Positions 29,485-38,020 of a stretch of DNA of 64,000 nucleotides are shown here, piece after piece; position 1 is the stretch's first letter; each line of letters opens with the position of its first letter. This stretch comes from [Actinobacillus] rossii (GTDB lineage: Bacteria; Pseudomonadota; Gammaproteobacteria; Enterobacterales; Pasteurellaceae): contig UFRQ01000003.1 in assembly GCA_900444965.1 (NCBI GenBank), forward strand, positions 372,001 through 436,000, written 5' to 3'. Both the position numbers and the translations under genes were made by a program. The notes below the pieces were generated by a model, which did not search any database, was not told where the DNA came from, and saw only the letters and a list, made by a program, of their open reading frames with translations.

Positions 29485-30909
29485 TTACTCATTTTCATGA
29501 CTAAACAACGCATCAATAAATTCATCAGCTTTAAAAGTACGTAAGTCTTCGATTTTCTCGCCTACACCGATGTAACGAATCGGTAAGTTAAACTGATCGG
29601 CAATGGCAAAAATGACGCCGCCTTTGGCCGTACCATCGAGTTTTGTTAAGCTAATACCAGTGAGTCCAACGGCTTCATTGAATAACTTCGCTTGGCTGAT
29701 CGCGTTTTGTCCTGTACCCGCATCAAGGGTGAGCATAATTTCATGGGGCGCAGTTTCGTCATATTTTTTCATTACGCGCACGATTTTTTTCAGCTCATCC
29801 ATCAAGTTATTTTTATTTTGCAAACGCCCTGCAGTATCGGCAATCAAAATATCAATATTACGTGCTGCCGCAGATTGCATTGCATCAAAAATGACAGAAG
29901 CAGAATCGGACCCCGTGCTTTGCGCGATAACAGGAATATGATTACGTTCACCCCAAACTTGGAGCTGTTCAACCGCCGCTGCGCGGAATGTATCACCTGC
30001 TGCAAGCATCACGGATTTGCCTTGTTGTTGGAATTGACGCGCAAGTTTGCCGATAGTAGTGGTTTTACCCACGCCGTTGACGCCGACCATTAAAATAACA
30101 TAAGGTTTTTTGCTGGCGTCAATTTCAAGGGGTTGTTCCACTGGTTTAAGAATTTCCGCCATTTCATGCTTTAATTGTTGGTAAAGTAAATCTGCATCTT
30201 TTAACTGTTGGCGAGAAGCATGTTGCTCTAAATTTTGGATAATTTTTGTTGTCGTTGGCACACCAATATCCGCCACTAAAAGTTGTTCTTCCAACTCTTC
30301 AAATAACTCATCGTCAATTTTCTTACCGAAGAAAAAAGAACGAAAACCCGCGCCAATATTTTGTTTCGTTTTCACTAATCCTTTAAGTAAACGACTAAAA
30401 AATCCGCCTTCACTCGGTTTCTCTTGCGTAATGGCACTTTCAGGCATTTCTGGCTCAGAAATCTCTGCTATTTCCGTCAGCGTTTTTTCATCTTCGGTCT
30501 CATTTTCAAGCGCTGCAACCGTGTTTACAATAAATTGTTCAGGCTGAGTGGGTTCAAGTGCGGTCTGATTTTCATGAGAATTTAACATGGTCTCTGAATG
30601 AGTAAAATTCTCGATGACATCTTTTGTATCTTCATCTAATGTCTCATCCAGTTTTTCTGTGATTTCATCAAATTTCTGTTCAATCTGTTCGCCAACTTCC
30701 TCAAGTTTTTCTTCAATTTGATCCGTAAAGCTTTCGAATTTTTCTTCAACCGATTCAATATGTTCAGTAACGTTGTCTTTCACTTCCCCACTAACATCGT
30801 CGATTTTTTGTGCTATTTCTTCGTTCTCGCCTTTTGTAGTGGATTCATTCTCTTTTTTACCTAAACCGAACCACGACCAAAATCCGCCTTTTTTCTTTTC
30901 GTCTGCCAT
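29485..30909 (-). CDS. ftsY: Signal recognition particle receptor FtsY
   Basis: GTPase that docks the SRP-ribosome complex at the membrane for co-translational insertion. 474 residues. The ATG giving MADEKKKGGFWSW is preferred to an upstream TTG because the GAGAG ribosome site lies between them. The acidic N-terminal A domain (about residues 1-170) is rich in Glu and predicted coiled-coil. The NG domain follows with the P-loop GVNGVGKTTTIGKLA, the DTFRAAAVEQL motif, DTAGR and TKLDGTAKGG. It is divergent from rsmD. ftsE and ftsX, its partners in many relatives, are not adjacent. Confidence 0.95.
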   Translation of the reverse strand: MADEKKKGGFWSWFGLGKKENESTTKGENEEIAQKIDDVSGEVKDNVTEHIESVEEKFESFTDQIEEKLEEVGEQIEQKFDEITEKLDETLDEDTKDVIENFTHSETMLNSHENQTALEPTQPEQFIVNTVAALENETEDEKTLTEIAEISEPEMPESAITQEKPSEGGFFSRLLKGLVKTKQNIGAGFRSFFFGKKIDDELFEELEEQLLVADIGVPTTTKIIQNLEQHASRQQLKDADLLYQQLKHEMAEILKPVEQPLEIDASKKPYVILMVGVNGVGKTTTIGKLARQFQQQGKSVMLAAGDTFRAAAVEQLQVWGERNHIPVIAQSTGSDSASVIFDAMQSAAARNIDILIADTAGRLQNKNNLMDELKKIVRVMKKYDETAPHEIMLTLDAGTGQNAISQAKLFNEAVGLTGISLTKLDGTAKGGVIFAIADQFNLPIRYIGVGEKIEDLRTFKADEFIDALFSHENE

Positions 30910-30976
30910 AAAATCTCTCAAAGTCTGTTAAAATGCTAGAAATTACAAAATTTCGCTAAGTTTATCATTTATCCAT

Positions 30977-31573
30977 ATGAAAAAACACACAAAAGCTCAA
31001 GTTGCCGTCCCTAAAGGTGAAGTGCGTATTATCGCAGGATTATGGCGCGGTCGAAAATTACCCGTACTGAACGCGCAAGGTTTGCGCCCAACAGGTGATC
31101 GTGTAAAGGAAACCTTATTCAATTGGCTTATGCCCTATATCGTGGATGCGCGTTGTCTAGATGGTTTTGCTGGAAGCGGTTCTTTAGGTTTTGAAGCGCT
31201 TTCTCGTCAAGCTAAATCAGTCACATTTTTAGAATTAGATAAAATCGTGGCTAAACAGTTAAACCAAAATTTGCAGACACTGAAGTGCGGTCAAAATCAA
31301 GCGCAAGTTATTAATCAAAGTAGTCTAGATTATTTAAAACAGCAACAAAATCAACCGCACTTTGATATCGTTTTTCTTGATCCGCCCTTTAATTTAGGAC
31401 TCGTAGAACAAGCAATAGGGTTGCTTTCAGATAATCATTGGCTTGCACCAAACGCATTAATTTATGTGGAAACCGAGCGGGATAAGGCGTTAAATGTCCC
31501 AACAAATTGGGCGTTATTGAAAGAGAAAACGACAGGGCAAGTAAGCTATCGTTTATATCAGGCGGGCGTGTAG
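30977..31573 (+). CDS. rsmD: 16S rRNA (guanine966-N2)-methyltransferase
   Basis: Makes m2G966 in 16S rRNA. 198 residues. Motifs: RIIAGLWRGRKLPV at the N-terminus, the SAM loop CLDGFAGSGSLGFEALSR (about 59-76) and the catalytic FLDPPFNLG (about 133-141). It lies 67 bp from the divergent ftsY, a widely conserved arrangement. The gene contains two opposed uptake sequences about 70 bp apart. Confidence 0.95.
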   Translation: MKKHTKAQVAVPKGEVRIIAGLWRGRKLPVLNAQGLRPTGDRVKETLFNWLMPYIVDARCLDGFAGSGSLGFEALSRQAKSVTFLELDKIVAKQLNQNLQTLKCGQNQAQVINQSSLDYLKQQQNQPHFDIVFLDPPFNLGLVEQAIGLLSDNHWLAPNALIYVETERDKALNVPTNWALLKEKTTGQVSYRLYQAGV

Positions 31574-31577
31574 TTTC

Positions 31578-31605
31578 GTAGGGTATCCTGACCAGGACAC
31601 CCTAC
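31578..31605. terminator. Bidirectional terminator
   Basis: GTAGGGT-TCCT pairs with AGGA-ACCCTAC around a GACC-type loop with one bulge, between the convergent rsmD and potD genes. It lacks a long U tract but sits exactly at the gene ends. Confidence 0.7.
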
Positions 31606-31624
31606 AAAATAACAACACATTAAA

Positions 31625-32671
31625 TTATTTTTGCGTTTTTAATTGATTCCAATATTTTTCATAAATATCCACCGCATCGCCAACGTCTGCTTGGAAAATG
31701 CCTTTTTTCACTTCTTCCTCAGGTGGGAATAATAATGGATTCGCCACATCTTCTGGTTTAAGTAAAGCTTTCACCCCAACATTCGGCATAGAATACCCCA
31801 TACGTTCAATAATGACTTTGGCGTGTTCTGGACGAAGCATAAAATCGATGAACTTATGCGCTGCTTCTACGTGTTTTGACCCTTTTGGAATCGCATAGTT
31901 ATCCATCCAAAAAATCGCCCCCTCTTTCGGGTAAATGAATTTAATATCAGGATTTTCTTTGTTTGCCATATACGCAGAGCCATTCCAAATCATTCCCACA
32001 TCCACTTCACCTTGAATATAAGGCAATTCTGGCGTATCAGAATTAAATGTTGCAACATGTGGTAAGATTTTCGTTAAACGTTCATAAGCTGCTTTAATTT
32101 CATCTTCATTCGTTGTATTAGGCGATTTGCCATCTAATAACAAGGCAATATGAAAAACTTCACGCGCATCTGCTGTTAGTAAAACTTTGCCTTTGTATTC
32201 TGGGTTCCATAAATCCCCCCAGCTTGTGATTTTATTCGGATCAATTGCCGCTACATTGACGCCAATTCCGGTTAAACCATACACATACGGCAAAGAATAT
32301 TGATTATTGGGATCGAAATCTTTATTCAATAAATTTTCTGGAATTTGTTTGAAATTGCTCAATTTACTGTGATCAATAGGTTCGAGCATACCTTCTTTCA
32401 CCATCTTTCCAACATAATAACTTGATGGGAAAACTAAGTCATAGCTAGCGTCTTGCATTAGTTTCATTTTTGAATACATTTCTTCGTTACTTTCAAACGT
32501 AGAATAATTCACATCAATCCCTGTTTCTTTCGTAAACTCTGCCACGAGATCAGACGGAATATAATCCGTCCAGTTGTAAATACGAATTTCTTCAGCCCAA
32601 GATTGCGCAGAAAATAATGCGATAGCCGAAAACACCATGCTTTTTAGTGAACGAGAGAGAGTCGCTTTCAC
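31625..32671 (-). CDS. potD: Spermidine/putrescine-binding periplasmic protein PotD
   Basis: Solute receptor of the PotABCD polyamine ABC importer. 348 residues, GTG start, AAGGAG eight bases upstream. A signal peptide of about 26 residues ends SAQSWA-EE. The mature part shows the PotD/PotF fold with polyamine-contact regions in [25 protein letters not shown] and [14 protein letters not shown]. The potABC genes are not adjacent, so this is a detached receptor. It is divergent from a PuuB-like amine oxidase, which suggests polyamine uptake and use. Confidence 0.92.
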   Translation of the reverse strand: MKATLSRSLKSMVFSAIALFSAQSWAEEIRIYNWTDYIPSDLVAEFTKETGIDVNYSTFESNEEMYSKMKLMQDASYDLVFPSSYYVGKMVKEGMLEPIDHSKLSNFKQIPENLLNKDFDPNNQYSLPYVYGLTGIGVNVAAIDPNKITSWGDLWNPEYKGKVLLTADAREVFHIALLLDGKSPNTTNEDEIKAAYERLTKILPHVATFNSDTPELPYIQGEVDVGMIWNGSAYMANKENPDIKFIYPKEGAIFWMDNYAIPKGSKHVEAAHKFIDFMLRPEHAKVIIERMGYSMPNVGVKALLKPEDVANPLLFPPEEEVKKGIFQADVGDAVDIYEKYWNQLKTQK

Positions 32672-32786
32672 GATATATACTCCTTAAAGTGCGGTCAAAA
32701 TTGGGGGGATTATAACATAGTTGGAAAGCGTTGACATATTAGTTCAGCCGAGTAAGATCCCATTTCAATAAATTTAGAGAATCACT

Positions 32787-34082
32787 ATGCTCAACTTCGC
32801 CTATCAAGAACATCAAAAAACCTATTATTACGACAGCAGAAATATTGACATTATTCGACCACACTTAGCGCAAAATACAAGCACTGATGTGTGCGTAATT
32901 GGCGCCGGGTTCGGTGGTTTATCCGTCGCCTTAGAACTTGCAGAACAAGGCAAAAACGTTGTGGTGCTTGAAGGTGCACGCATTGGTTTTGGTGCCTCTG
33001 GACGTAGCGGTGGGCAAGCAATTAATGGATTTGAAGACGGTATTGACGAATACGTAGAACAATTCGGTTTCGAAATGACCCAAAAGCTATGGGAAATGTC
33101 TTTGGAAGCTATTGATATTATTGACGAACGTATCGCGAAATACGCTATTCACTGCGATTGGAAAAAAGGCTATGCCACACTTGCACTCAATCATCGCCGT
33201 ATGGATGATTTATTGGCAATTGAAAAAGCCAGTCGCGAAATTTTTGGCTATGACAAAATGCAACTGTGGGACAAAGCACAGCTTAAACAGCATTTGGGCT
33301 CGGATATTTATGTGGGCGGTTTATTTGATAGCAATTCGGGACATTTGCATCCGTTGAACTATTGCCTTGGGTTAGCAAAAGCTTGCTTGGATTTAGGTGT
33401 TCAGATTTTCGAACAATCGCCAGTCGTCGATATGAAAACCCAAGGGAATAAAGTTATTCTGCAAACTCAGCACGCACAAGTCACTGCACAGCATGTTGTG
33501 ATCGCAACAAATGCTTACATTACAGGTTTACCGCGTTCTATTCATCATGGTACTGCACGTAAGATCTTGCCTGTGGAAAGCTTTATTATCGCCACCGAAC
33601 CCCTTGAGCAATCCGTCGCTGATACGGTGATTAATAATGGAATGTCGGTGTGTGATAACAATTTATTATTAGATTATTATCGTTTAAGCGCAGATAATCG
33701 TTTATTGTTTGGCTCAGACAGCAGCTCTAACAAAGATATGGTGCAGGTGATGCGCCGCAATATGTTAAAAGTCTTCCCGCAATTAGTCGACGTCAAAATT
33801 GACTACGGTTGGGGCGGCCCGATTGATATGACGATGAATTCTCAGCCGTATTTTGGGCGTATTGCACCCAATGTGTATTTTGCTTATGGTTATTCAGGAC
33901 ATGGCGTAGCACTCACAGGTTTAGCCGGACGCATTATTGCCGAAGCCATTTTAGGCAATGACGATCGCCTAAGTGTATTTGAGAAATTGAAAATTCCATC
34001 TCTTTATGGCGGGAAGTTTGTGAAAAAACTCGCCTTAAAAGTTGGTATTCCTTATTATCGTTTCTTAGATAAATATCGATAA
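32787..34082 (+). CDS. FAD-dependent oxidoreductase, PuuB-like
   Basis: DAO-family flavoenzyme of 431 residues. The dinucleotide-binding motif is VCVIGAGFGGLSVALELAEQ (about 32-51), followed by GARIGFGASGRSGGQ, which is characteristic of gamma-glutamylputrescine oxidase PuuB and relatives. The C-terminal FAD contact is FAYGYSGHGVALTGLAGR. It would oxidise an amine using oxygen. No other puu genes are near. Divergent potD makes a polyamine-derived substrate plausible. The annotation as PuuB itself is not certain. Confidence 0.83.
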   Translation: MLNFAYQEHQKTYYYDSRNIDIIRPHLAQNTSTDVCVIGAGFGGLSVALELAEQGKNVVVLEGARIGFGASGRSGGQAINGFEDGIDEYVEQFGFEMTQKLWEMSLEAIDIIDERIAKYAIHCDWKKGYATLALNHRRMDDLLAIEKASREIFGYDKMQLWDKAQLKQHLGSDIYVGGLFDSNSGHLHPLNYCLGLAKACLDLGVQIFEQSPVVDMKTQGNKVILQTQHAQVTAQHVVIATNAYITGLPRSIHHGTARKILPVESFIIATEPLEQSVADTVINNGMSVCDNNLLLDYYRLSADNRLLFGSDSSSNKDMVQVMRRNMLKVFPQLVDVKIDYGWGGPIDMTMNSQPYFGRIAPNVYFAYGYSGHGVALTGLAGRIIAEAILGNDDRLSVFEKLKIPSLYGGKFVKKLALKVGIPYYRFLDKYR

Positions 34083-34157
34083 ACGATGAAAAAAATGACC
34101 GCACTTTATCAAGATCGATTACAATAGCGGTACTTCAAATAGAGAAAGGACAGGATT

Positions 34158-35084
34158 ATGATTATTGTTACTGGCGGTGCCGGCATGATCGGCTCAAATA
34201 TCGTGAAAGCATTGAACGATATGGGACGCAAAGACATTTTAGTGGTTGATAACTTAAAAGACGGCACAAAATTCGTTAACCTAGTGGATTTAGATATCGC
34301 TGATTATTGCGACAAAGAAGATTTTTTAGCATCTATCATTGCAGGTGATGAGTTAGGCGAGATCGACGTCATTTTCCACGAAGGAGCTTGTTCTGCCACA
34401 ACAGAATGGGACGGCAAATACTTAATGCACAACAACTATGAATATTCCAAAGAGTTGTTACATTATTGCTTAGATCGTGAAATTCCATTTTTCTACGCAT
34501 CCAGCGCCGCGACCTATGGCGACAAAACCGAATTTGTAGAAGAACGTCAATTTGAAGGTCCGTTAAATGCCTATGGCTATTCCAAATTCTTATTTGATCA
34601 ATATGTACGCGACATTTTACCTGAAGCCAATTCTCCTGTTTGCGGCTTTAAATATTTCAACGTTTATGGACCTCGCGAACAACACAAAGGTTCAATGGCC
34701 AGTGTCGCGTTCCATTTGAACACCCAAATTAACAAAAGTGAAAATCCAAAATTATTTGCCGGCAGCGAACATTTCTTACGTGATTTTATTTACGTCGGTG
34801 ATGTGGCAGCAGTCAATATTTGGGCATGGCAAAATGGCGTTTCTGGTATTTTCAACTTAGGAACAGGCAAAGCGCAAAGTTTCAAAGAAGTAGCGGATGC
34901 TGTGGTGAAATTCCACGGAAAAGGTTCTATTGAAACCATTCCTTTCCCAGAGCATTTAAAATCTCGTTATCAAGAATACACCCAAGCAAACTTAGGCAAA
35001 CTTCGTGCGGCAGGCTGTGACTATCAATTTAAAGATGTCGCAACAGGTGTGGCGGAATATATGGCTTGGCTAAATAGAAAATAA
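34158..35084 (+). CDS. hldD: ADP-L-glycero-D-manno-heptose 6-epimerase
   Basis: Makes the L,D-heptose donor for the lipooligosaccharide inner core. 308 residues, extended SDR fold. NADP-binding GGAGMIGSN at residues 6-14, the substrate-binding SSAATYGD (about 115-122) and the catalytic Tyr/Lys in YGYSKFLFD (about 139-147). GAAAGGA precedes the ATG. It is followed 5 bp later by mioC in the same direction, so they share a transcript. Confidence 0.96.
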   Translation: MIIVTGGAGMIGSNIVKALNDMGRKDILVVDNLKDGTKFVNLVDLDIADYCDKEDFLASIIAGDELGEIDVIFHEGACSATTEWDGKYLMHNNYEYSKELLHYCLDREIPFFYASSAATYGDKTEFVEERQFEGPLNAYGYSKFLFDQYVRDILPEANSPVCGFKYFNVYGPREQHKGSMASVAFHLNTQINKSENPKLFAGSEHFLRDFIYVGDVAAVNIWAWQNGVSGIFNLGTGKAQSFKEVADAVVKFHGKGSIETIPFPEHLKSRYQEYTQANLGKLRAAGCDYQFKDVATGVAEYMAWLNRK

Positions 35085-35089
35085 AGACG

Positions 35090-35527
35090 ATGAACATTTG
35101 TATTATTACAGGCAGTACGCTCGGTGGTGCAGAATATGTAGGTGATCATTTAGCGGATTTACTGGAACAACAGGGACATCAAGTTCAAGTTGAAAATCAC
35201 GCCAAGTTAGAGCATGTACGCAATCAATCCCTTTGGTTAATTGTCACATCCACCCACGGCGCAGGAGAATTGCCTGATAATCTCAAACCACTGTTTGAAC
35301 AGATCAACACTGAAAAACCTGATCTTTCACTGTTGCGCTATGGTGTAATCGGATTAGGTAATTCCGATTACGATACATTCTGCTTTGCTGTGAATGAAGT
35401 GGAGAACGTATTGAACGCACAAAGTGCGGTCAAAATTTGCGAATCTTTACGTATAGATGTGACGACAACATTCGATCATGAACAAGCGGCAGAAGAATGG
35501 TTGCCAAGTTTTGTCAACGCGATTTAA
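35090..35527 (+). CDS. mioC: Flavodoxin-like protein MioC
   Basis: 145 residues, short-chain flavodoxin fold. FMN-phosphate loop GSTLGGAEYVGDHL (about 8-21) and the loop STHGAGELPDN (about 54-64). MioC of E. coli supports biotin synthase in vitro, but its physiological role is not settled. It is co-directional with hldD and contains one uptake sequence. A strong hairpin follows the stop. Confidence 0.88.
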   Translation: MNICIITGSTLGGAEYVGDHLADLLEQQGHQVQVENHAKLEHVRNQSLWLIVTSTHGAGELPDNLKPLFEQINTEKPDLSLLRYGVIGLGNSDYDTFCFAVNEVENVLNAQSAVKICESLRIDVTTTFDHEQAAEEWLPSFVNAI

Positions 35528-35531
35528 AACA

Positions 35532-35556
35532 AAAACCCGAACCAAGTTCGGGTTTT
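35532..35556. terminator. Bidirectional terminator
   Basis: AAAACCCGAAC pairs perfectly with GTTCGGGTTTT around a CAA loop, between convergent mioC and the Nudix gene. Confidence 0.92.
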
Positions 35557-35558
35557 AT

Positions 35559-36014
35559 TTATTCAAATACCGTCAACACATCCAAAGGATAAAATTCCCT
35601 TTTCAAATAATCCTGAATCGCTTGTATCACTAAAGGATTACGTGCACATTGCCCTGCTTGTTCAATATAAGCATTAAATTCATCTAAAGTCAGCCACAAA
35701 CCACGTGTAATATCACTATCCAGCGGTGCAATCTCAACCCAATCATCAAGTTCTAATGCAAATACAAAACGCAAATAATCCGTTTGACTACGCGGCGCAT
35801 ACCACTGATAAATTTTGATTAGCTGTTGCATTTCTGCGCGAATGCCTGTTTCCTCATAAAGCTCACGGCTCGCCCCTTGTAAAATGCTTTCATCCTTTTC
35901 CAAATGCCCAGCAGGCTGATTCAAGGTACGATTGCCATATTCGATTTCTTCAACAAATAAAAACTTACCTTTACAATGCACGACACAAGCCATAGTGATA
36001 TTGGGTTTATGCAT
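35559..36014 (-). CDS. nudJ: Nudix hydrolase NudJ (phosphatase for HMP-PP and nucleotides)
   Basis: 151 residues. The Nudix box G-x5-E-x7-RELYEETGI is complete (about residues 36-58: GHLEKDES to REL YEETGI). In E. coli NudJ hydrolyses thiamine-related pyrophosphates and nucleoside di/triphosphates. The N-terminal start MHKPNITMACVVHCKGKFLFVEE matches that family. In enterics nudJ is near mnmA, which is not seen here. Likely monocistronic. Confidence 0.88.
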   Translation of the reverse strand: MHKPNITMACVVHCKGKFLFVEEIEYGNRTLNQPAGHLEKDESILQGASRELYEETGIRAEMQQLIKIYQWYAPRSQTDYLRFVFALELDDWVEIAPLDSDITRGLWLTLDEFNAYIEQAGQCARNPLVIQAIQDYLKREFYPLDVLTVFE

Positions 36015-36110
36015 AATTTATACCTTCATCTCCATCAACTTAAAAACACATTTAATTTTTACTGCAGTCAATTTGTAGTATCTATCCTTAACAAATGATC
36101 AAATCTCTCC

Positions 36111-37130
36111 TTAAGCACTTTCTCTTTCTATAAGGTGAGTATCAAGCAAAATATTTTTTTGTATATCTATATCAGGAAAAGACAATAACTCAATTAATTT
36201 TTTTCCTGCTATTTGTCCTAGTTCAGCATAAGGAATGTATAATGTCGTCAGTGTTGGATAAGCAGCTTCGCTACTCTCAAGCCCACCTAAACCAATAATA
36301 GCAATTTCATAAGGTATAGAAATATGTTGTCGTTGAGCTTCAAATAATGCACCGCATGCTAGCTGATCAGATAGAAAAACCAAGGCATCAATTTTGCCCC
36401 AATTAGAAATCGAATCATTAAATAATTTAGCTCCCGTTGAAAATGTCATAGGTTCGGAGGAGTATAAAATTTGGTGTGAATTTAGACGATGATTATGCAA
36501 TACCCTGTGCCAACATGCTAAATATTGTTGTGAAATAGACTGTTCTTGTTTTGCACAAAGTAATCCAATATCGTGATAGCCTTTATTTACTAAATAATCT
36601 ACCACTTTTTGCACCGCACTTTTTATATCAATACCAATATTTACTCCCACAGCATTAGTTTGTTTTGGACCGATTTCTAAGCATAATATTCCGCTATTTT
36701 GAATCCATTCTGCTTCTGTTTTTGGGCATGGTAAATTTAATAATATAACTGCAAGCGGTGCATTATTAATCAATTCACTTAACCAAGAATTTTCATTGGC
36801 CACCAAAATAACTAATTGAAAACTAGAAAATCTTAGTTGTTTCTGTAACGTTTCAAGAATTAAGTTATTTTCTATTGAAAGCAAAGATGATGTCACAACT
36901 ACGATATTTCGGGATGATGCGGATGCTAAGTCTCGTGCGGCGAGGTTTGGCACATATCCTAATTTTTTTACCGCAATCTGGATTTTCTCGCGAATTACTT
37001 CTGAAACCATTTCGGGTGTACGTAAGGCTCGAGATACTGTCATTGCTCCTACCCCAACTTCTCGTGCGACATCAGCTAATGTAACTCTTCCCGTTGATCG
37101 GCGATTAGTTAAATGATTGTATAACGACAT
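36111..37130 (-). CDS. LacI/GntR-family repressor of the adjacent PTS
   Basis: 339 residues. The N-terminal helix-turn-helix and hinge (TLADVAREVGVGAMTVSRAL, about 17-36) resemble the GntR subgroup. The rest is a sugar-binding PBP1 domain. GGGGGAA precedes the ATG. It is divergent from the three-gene PTS operon. A LacI-type dyad (37230-37243) and a CRP-like site lie between the two. The inducer is probably the PTS sugar or its phosphate. Confidence 0.88.
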   Translation of the reverse strand: MSLYNHLTNRRSTGRVTLADVAREVGVGAMTVSRALRTPEMVSEVIREKIQIAVKKLGYVPNLAARDLASASSRNIVVVTSSLLSIENNLILETLQKQLRFSSFQLVILVANENSWLSELINNAPLAVILLNLPCPKTEAEWIQNSGILCLEIGPKQTNAVGVNIGIDIKSAVQKVVDYLVNKGYHDIGLLCAKQEQSISQQYLACWHRVLHNHRLNSHQILYSSEPMTFSTGAKLFNDSISNWGKIDALVFLSDQLACGALFEAQRQHISIPYEIAIIGLGGLESSEAAYPTLTTLYIPYAELGQIAGKKLIELLSFPDIDIQKNILLDTHLIERESA

Positions 37131-37195
37131 AAATTCCCCCTATCAAATAGAAATATACTAAAAAGAATATGAAGAAAATTATTTTTTATCAAAAA

Positions 37196-37211
37196 TGTTA
37201 ACTAGATCACA
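37196..37211. promoter_or_regulatory. CRP-binding site in the LacI-PTS intergenic region
   Basis: TGTTAACTAGATCACA matches the CRP consensus TGTGA-N6-TCACA at nine of ten fixed positions. It lies 90 bp before the IIA start, consistent with catabolite activation of the PTS operon. Confidence 0.72.
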
Positions 37212-37229
37212 AAAATAGATTTTACTCAT

Positions 37230-37243
37230 TGATAACGCTATCA
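37230..37243. promoter_or_regulatory. LacI-family operator dyad upstream of the PTS operon
   Basis: TGATAACGCTATCA is an imperfect palindrome with 12 of 14 symmetric positions and a central CG, as LacI-family operators usually have. It lies 56 bp before the IIA start. Assigning it to the divergent regulator is inference. Confidence 0.7.
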
Positions 37244-37285
37244 TTTGGTTTTAGATTGACTTTAATGTAAATGAATGAGGTGTTT

Positions 37286-37726
37286 ATGTTAAAACAATTT
37301 TTACCTTTAAATCATATTCAACTGATTGATTCCGTGGATAACTGGAAACAGGCTGTGCAATATAGTGCTGAACCTTTACTTTCTGAAAAACTCATCGAAC
37401 CACGTTATGTAGAATGCATTTTCCAACTTCATCAAAAAATTGGTCCTTATTATGTTATTGCTCCACAAATAGCAATGCCTCATTCTCGTCCCGAAGACGG
37501 TGTAAATGAACAAGCTCTATCTTTGGTTGTATTAAAACAAGGTATTAATTTTGGTTCAGATAACGATCCTGTTCATATTATATTGATGTTAGCAGCAAAA
37601 GATAATACATCTCATTTGGAAATGCTTTCGACAGTTGCAGAATTATTCTCTGATGAAAATACTATTCAGCAGATCATTCAGTCAACTAATAAGGCAGAAA
37701 TTGCCAATATTGTTTATCGTTACTAA
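37286..37726 (+). CDS. PTS EIIA component (mannitol/fructose or ascorbate type)
   Basis: 146 residues from the preferred ATG (AGGTG just upstream). An in-frame ATG 15 bases earlier is less well placed. The phosphorylated His is in QIAMPHSRPEDG (about residue 67), typical of the EIIA-fructose/mannitol/ascorbate fold. It passes phosphate from HPr to the downstream IIB. First gene of an IIA-IIB-IIC operon. Confidence 0.88.
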   Translation: MLKQFLPLNHIQLIDSVDNWKQAVQYSAEPLLSEKLIEPRYVECIFQLHQKIGPYYVIAPQIAMPHSRPEDGVNEQALSLVVLKQGINFGSDNDPVHIILMLAAKDNTSHLEMLSTVAELFSDENTIQQIIQSTNKAEIANIVYRY

Positions 37727-37741
37727 AAGAAGGAAATCATT

Positions 37742-38011
37742 ATGAAAATTATGGCAGTATGTGGTCACGGTTTGGGTAGTAGTTTTATGATGGAAATGAA
37801 TATCAAAAAAGCTTTAAAAGCACTTGGTAAGGAAGCTGAAGTGGATCACCAAGATTTAGCCTCTGTATCTGTTAATGATGCTGACTTATTTATTATGGGA
37901 GCAGATATCGCAAGTAGCAGTAATTTACCAGCAGAAAAACTCATTGTAGTAAAAAATATCGTTAGTATTAAAGAGTTTGAAGAAAAACTCTCAGAATATT
38001 TTAATAAATAG
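37742..38011 (+). CDS. PTS EIIB component (ascorbate/galactitol-like)
   Basis: 89 residues, complete IIB domain. The phosphocysteine is in MAVCGHGLGSSFMMEMN (Cys6), the P-loop typical of lactate/ascorbate-type IIB proteins. It receives phosphate from the IIA and passes it to the sugar bound by IIC. AGAAGGAAA precedes the ATG. The spacing of 15 bp from IIA and 9 bp to IIC indicates one operon. Confidence 0.88.
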   Translation: MKIMAVCGHGLGSSFMMEMNIKKALKALGKEAEVDHQDLASVSVNDADLFIMGADIASSSNLPAEKLIVVKNIVSIKEFEEKLSEYFNK

Positions 38012-38020
38012 GAGTTACTT

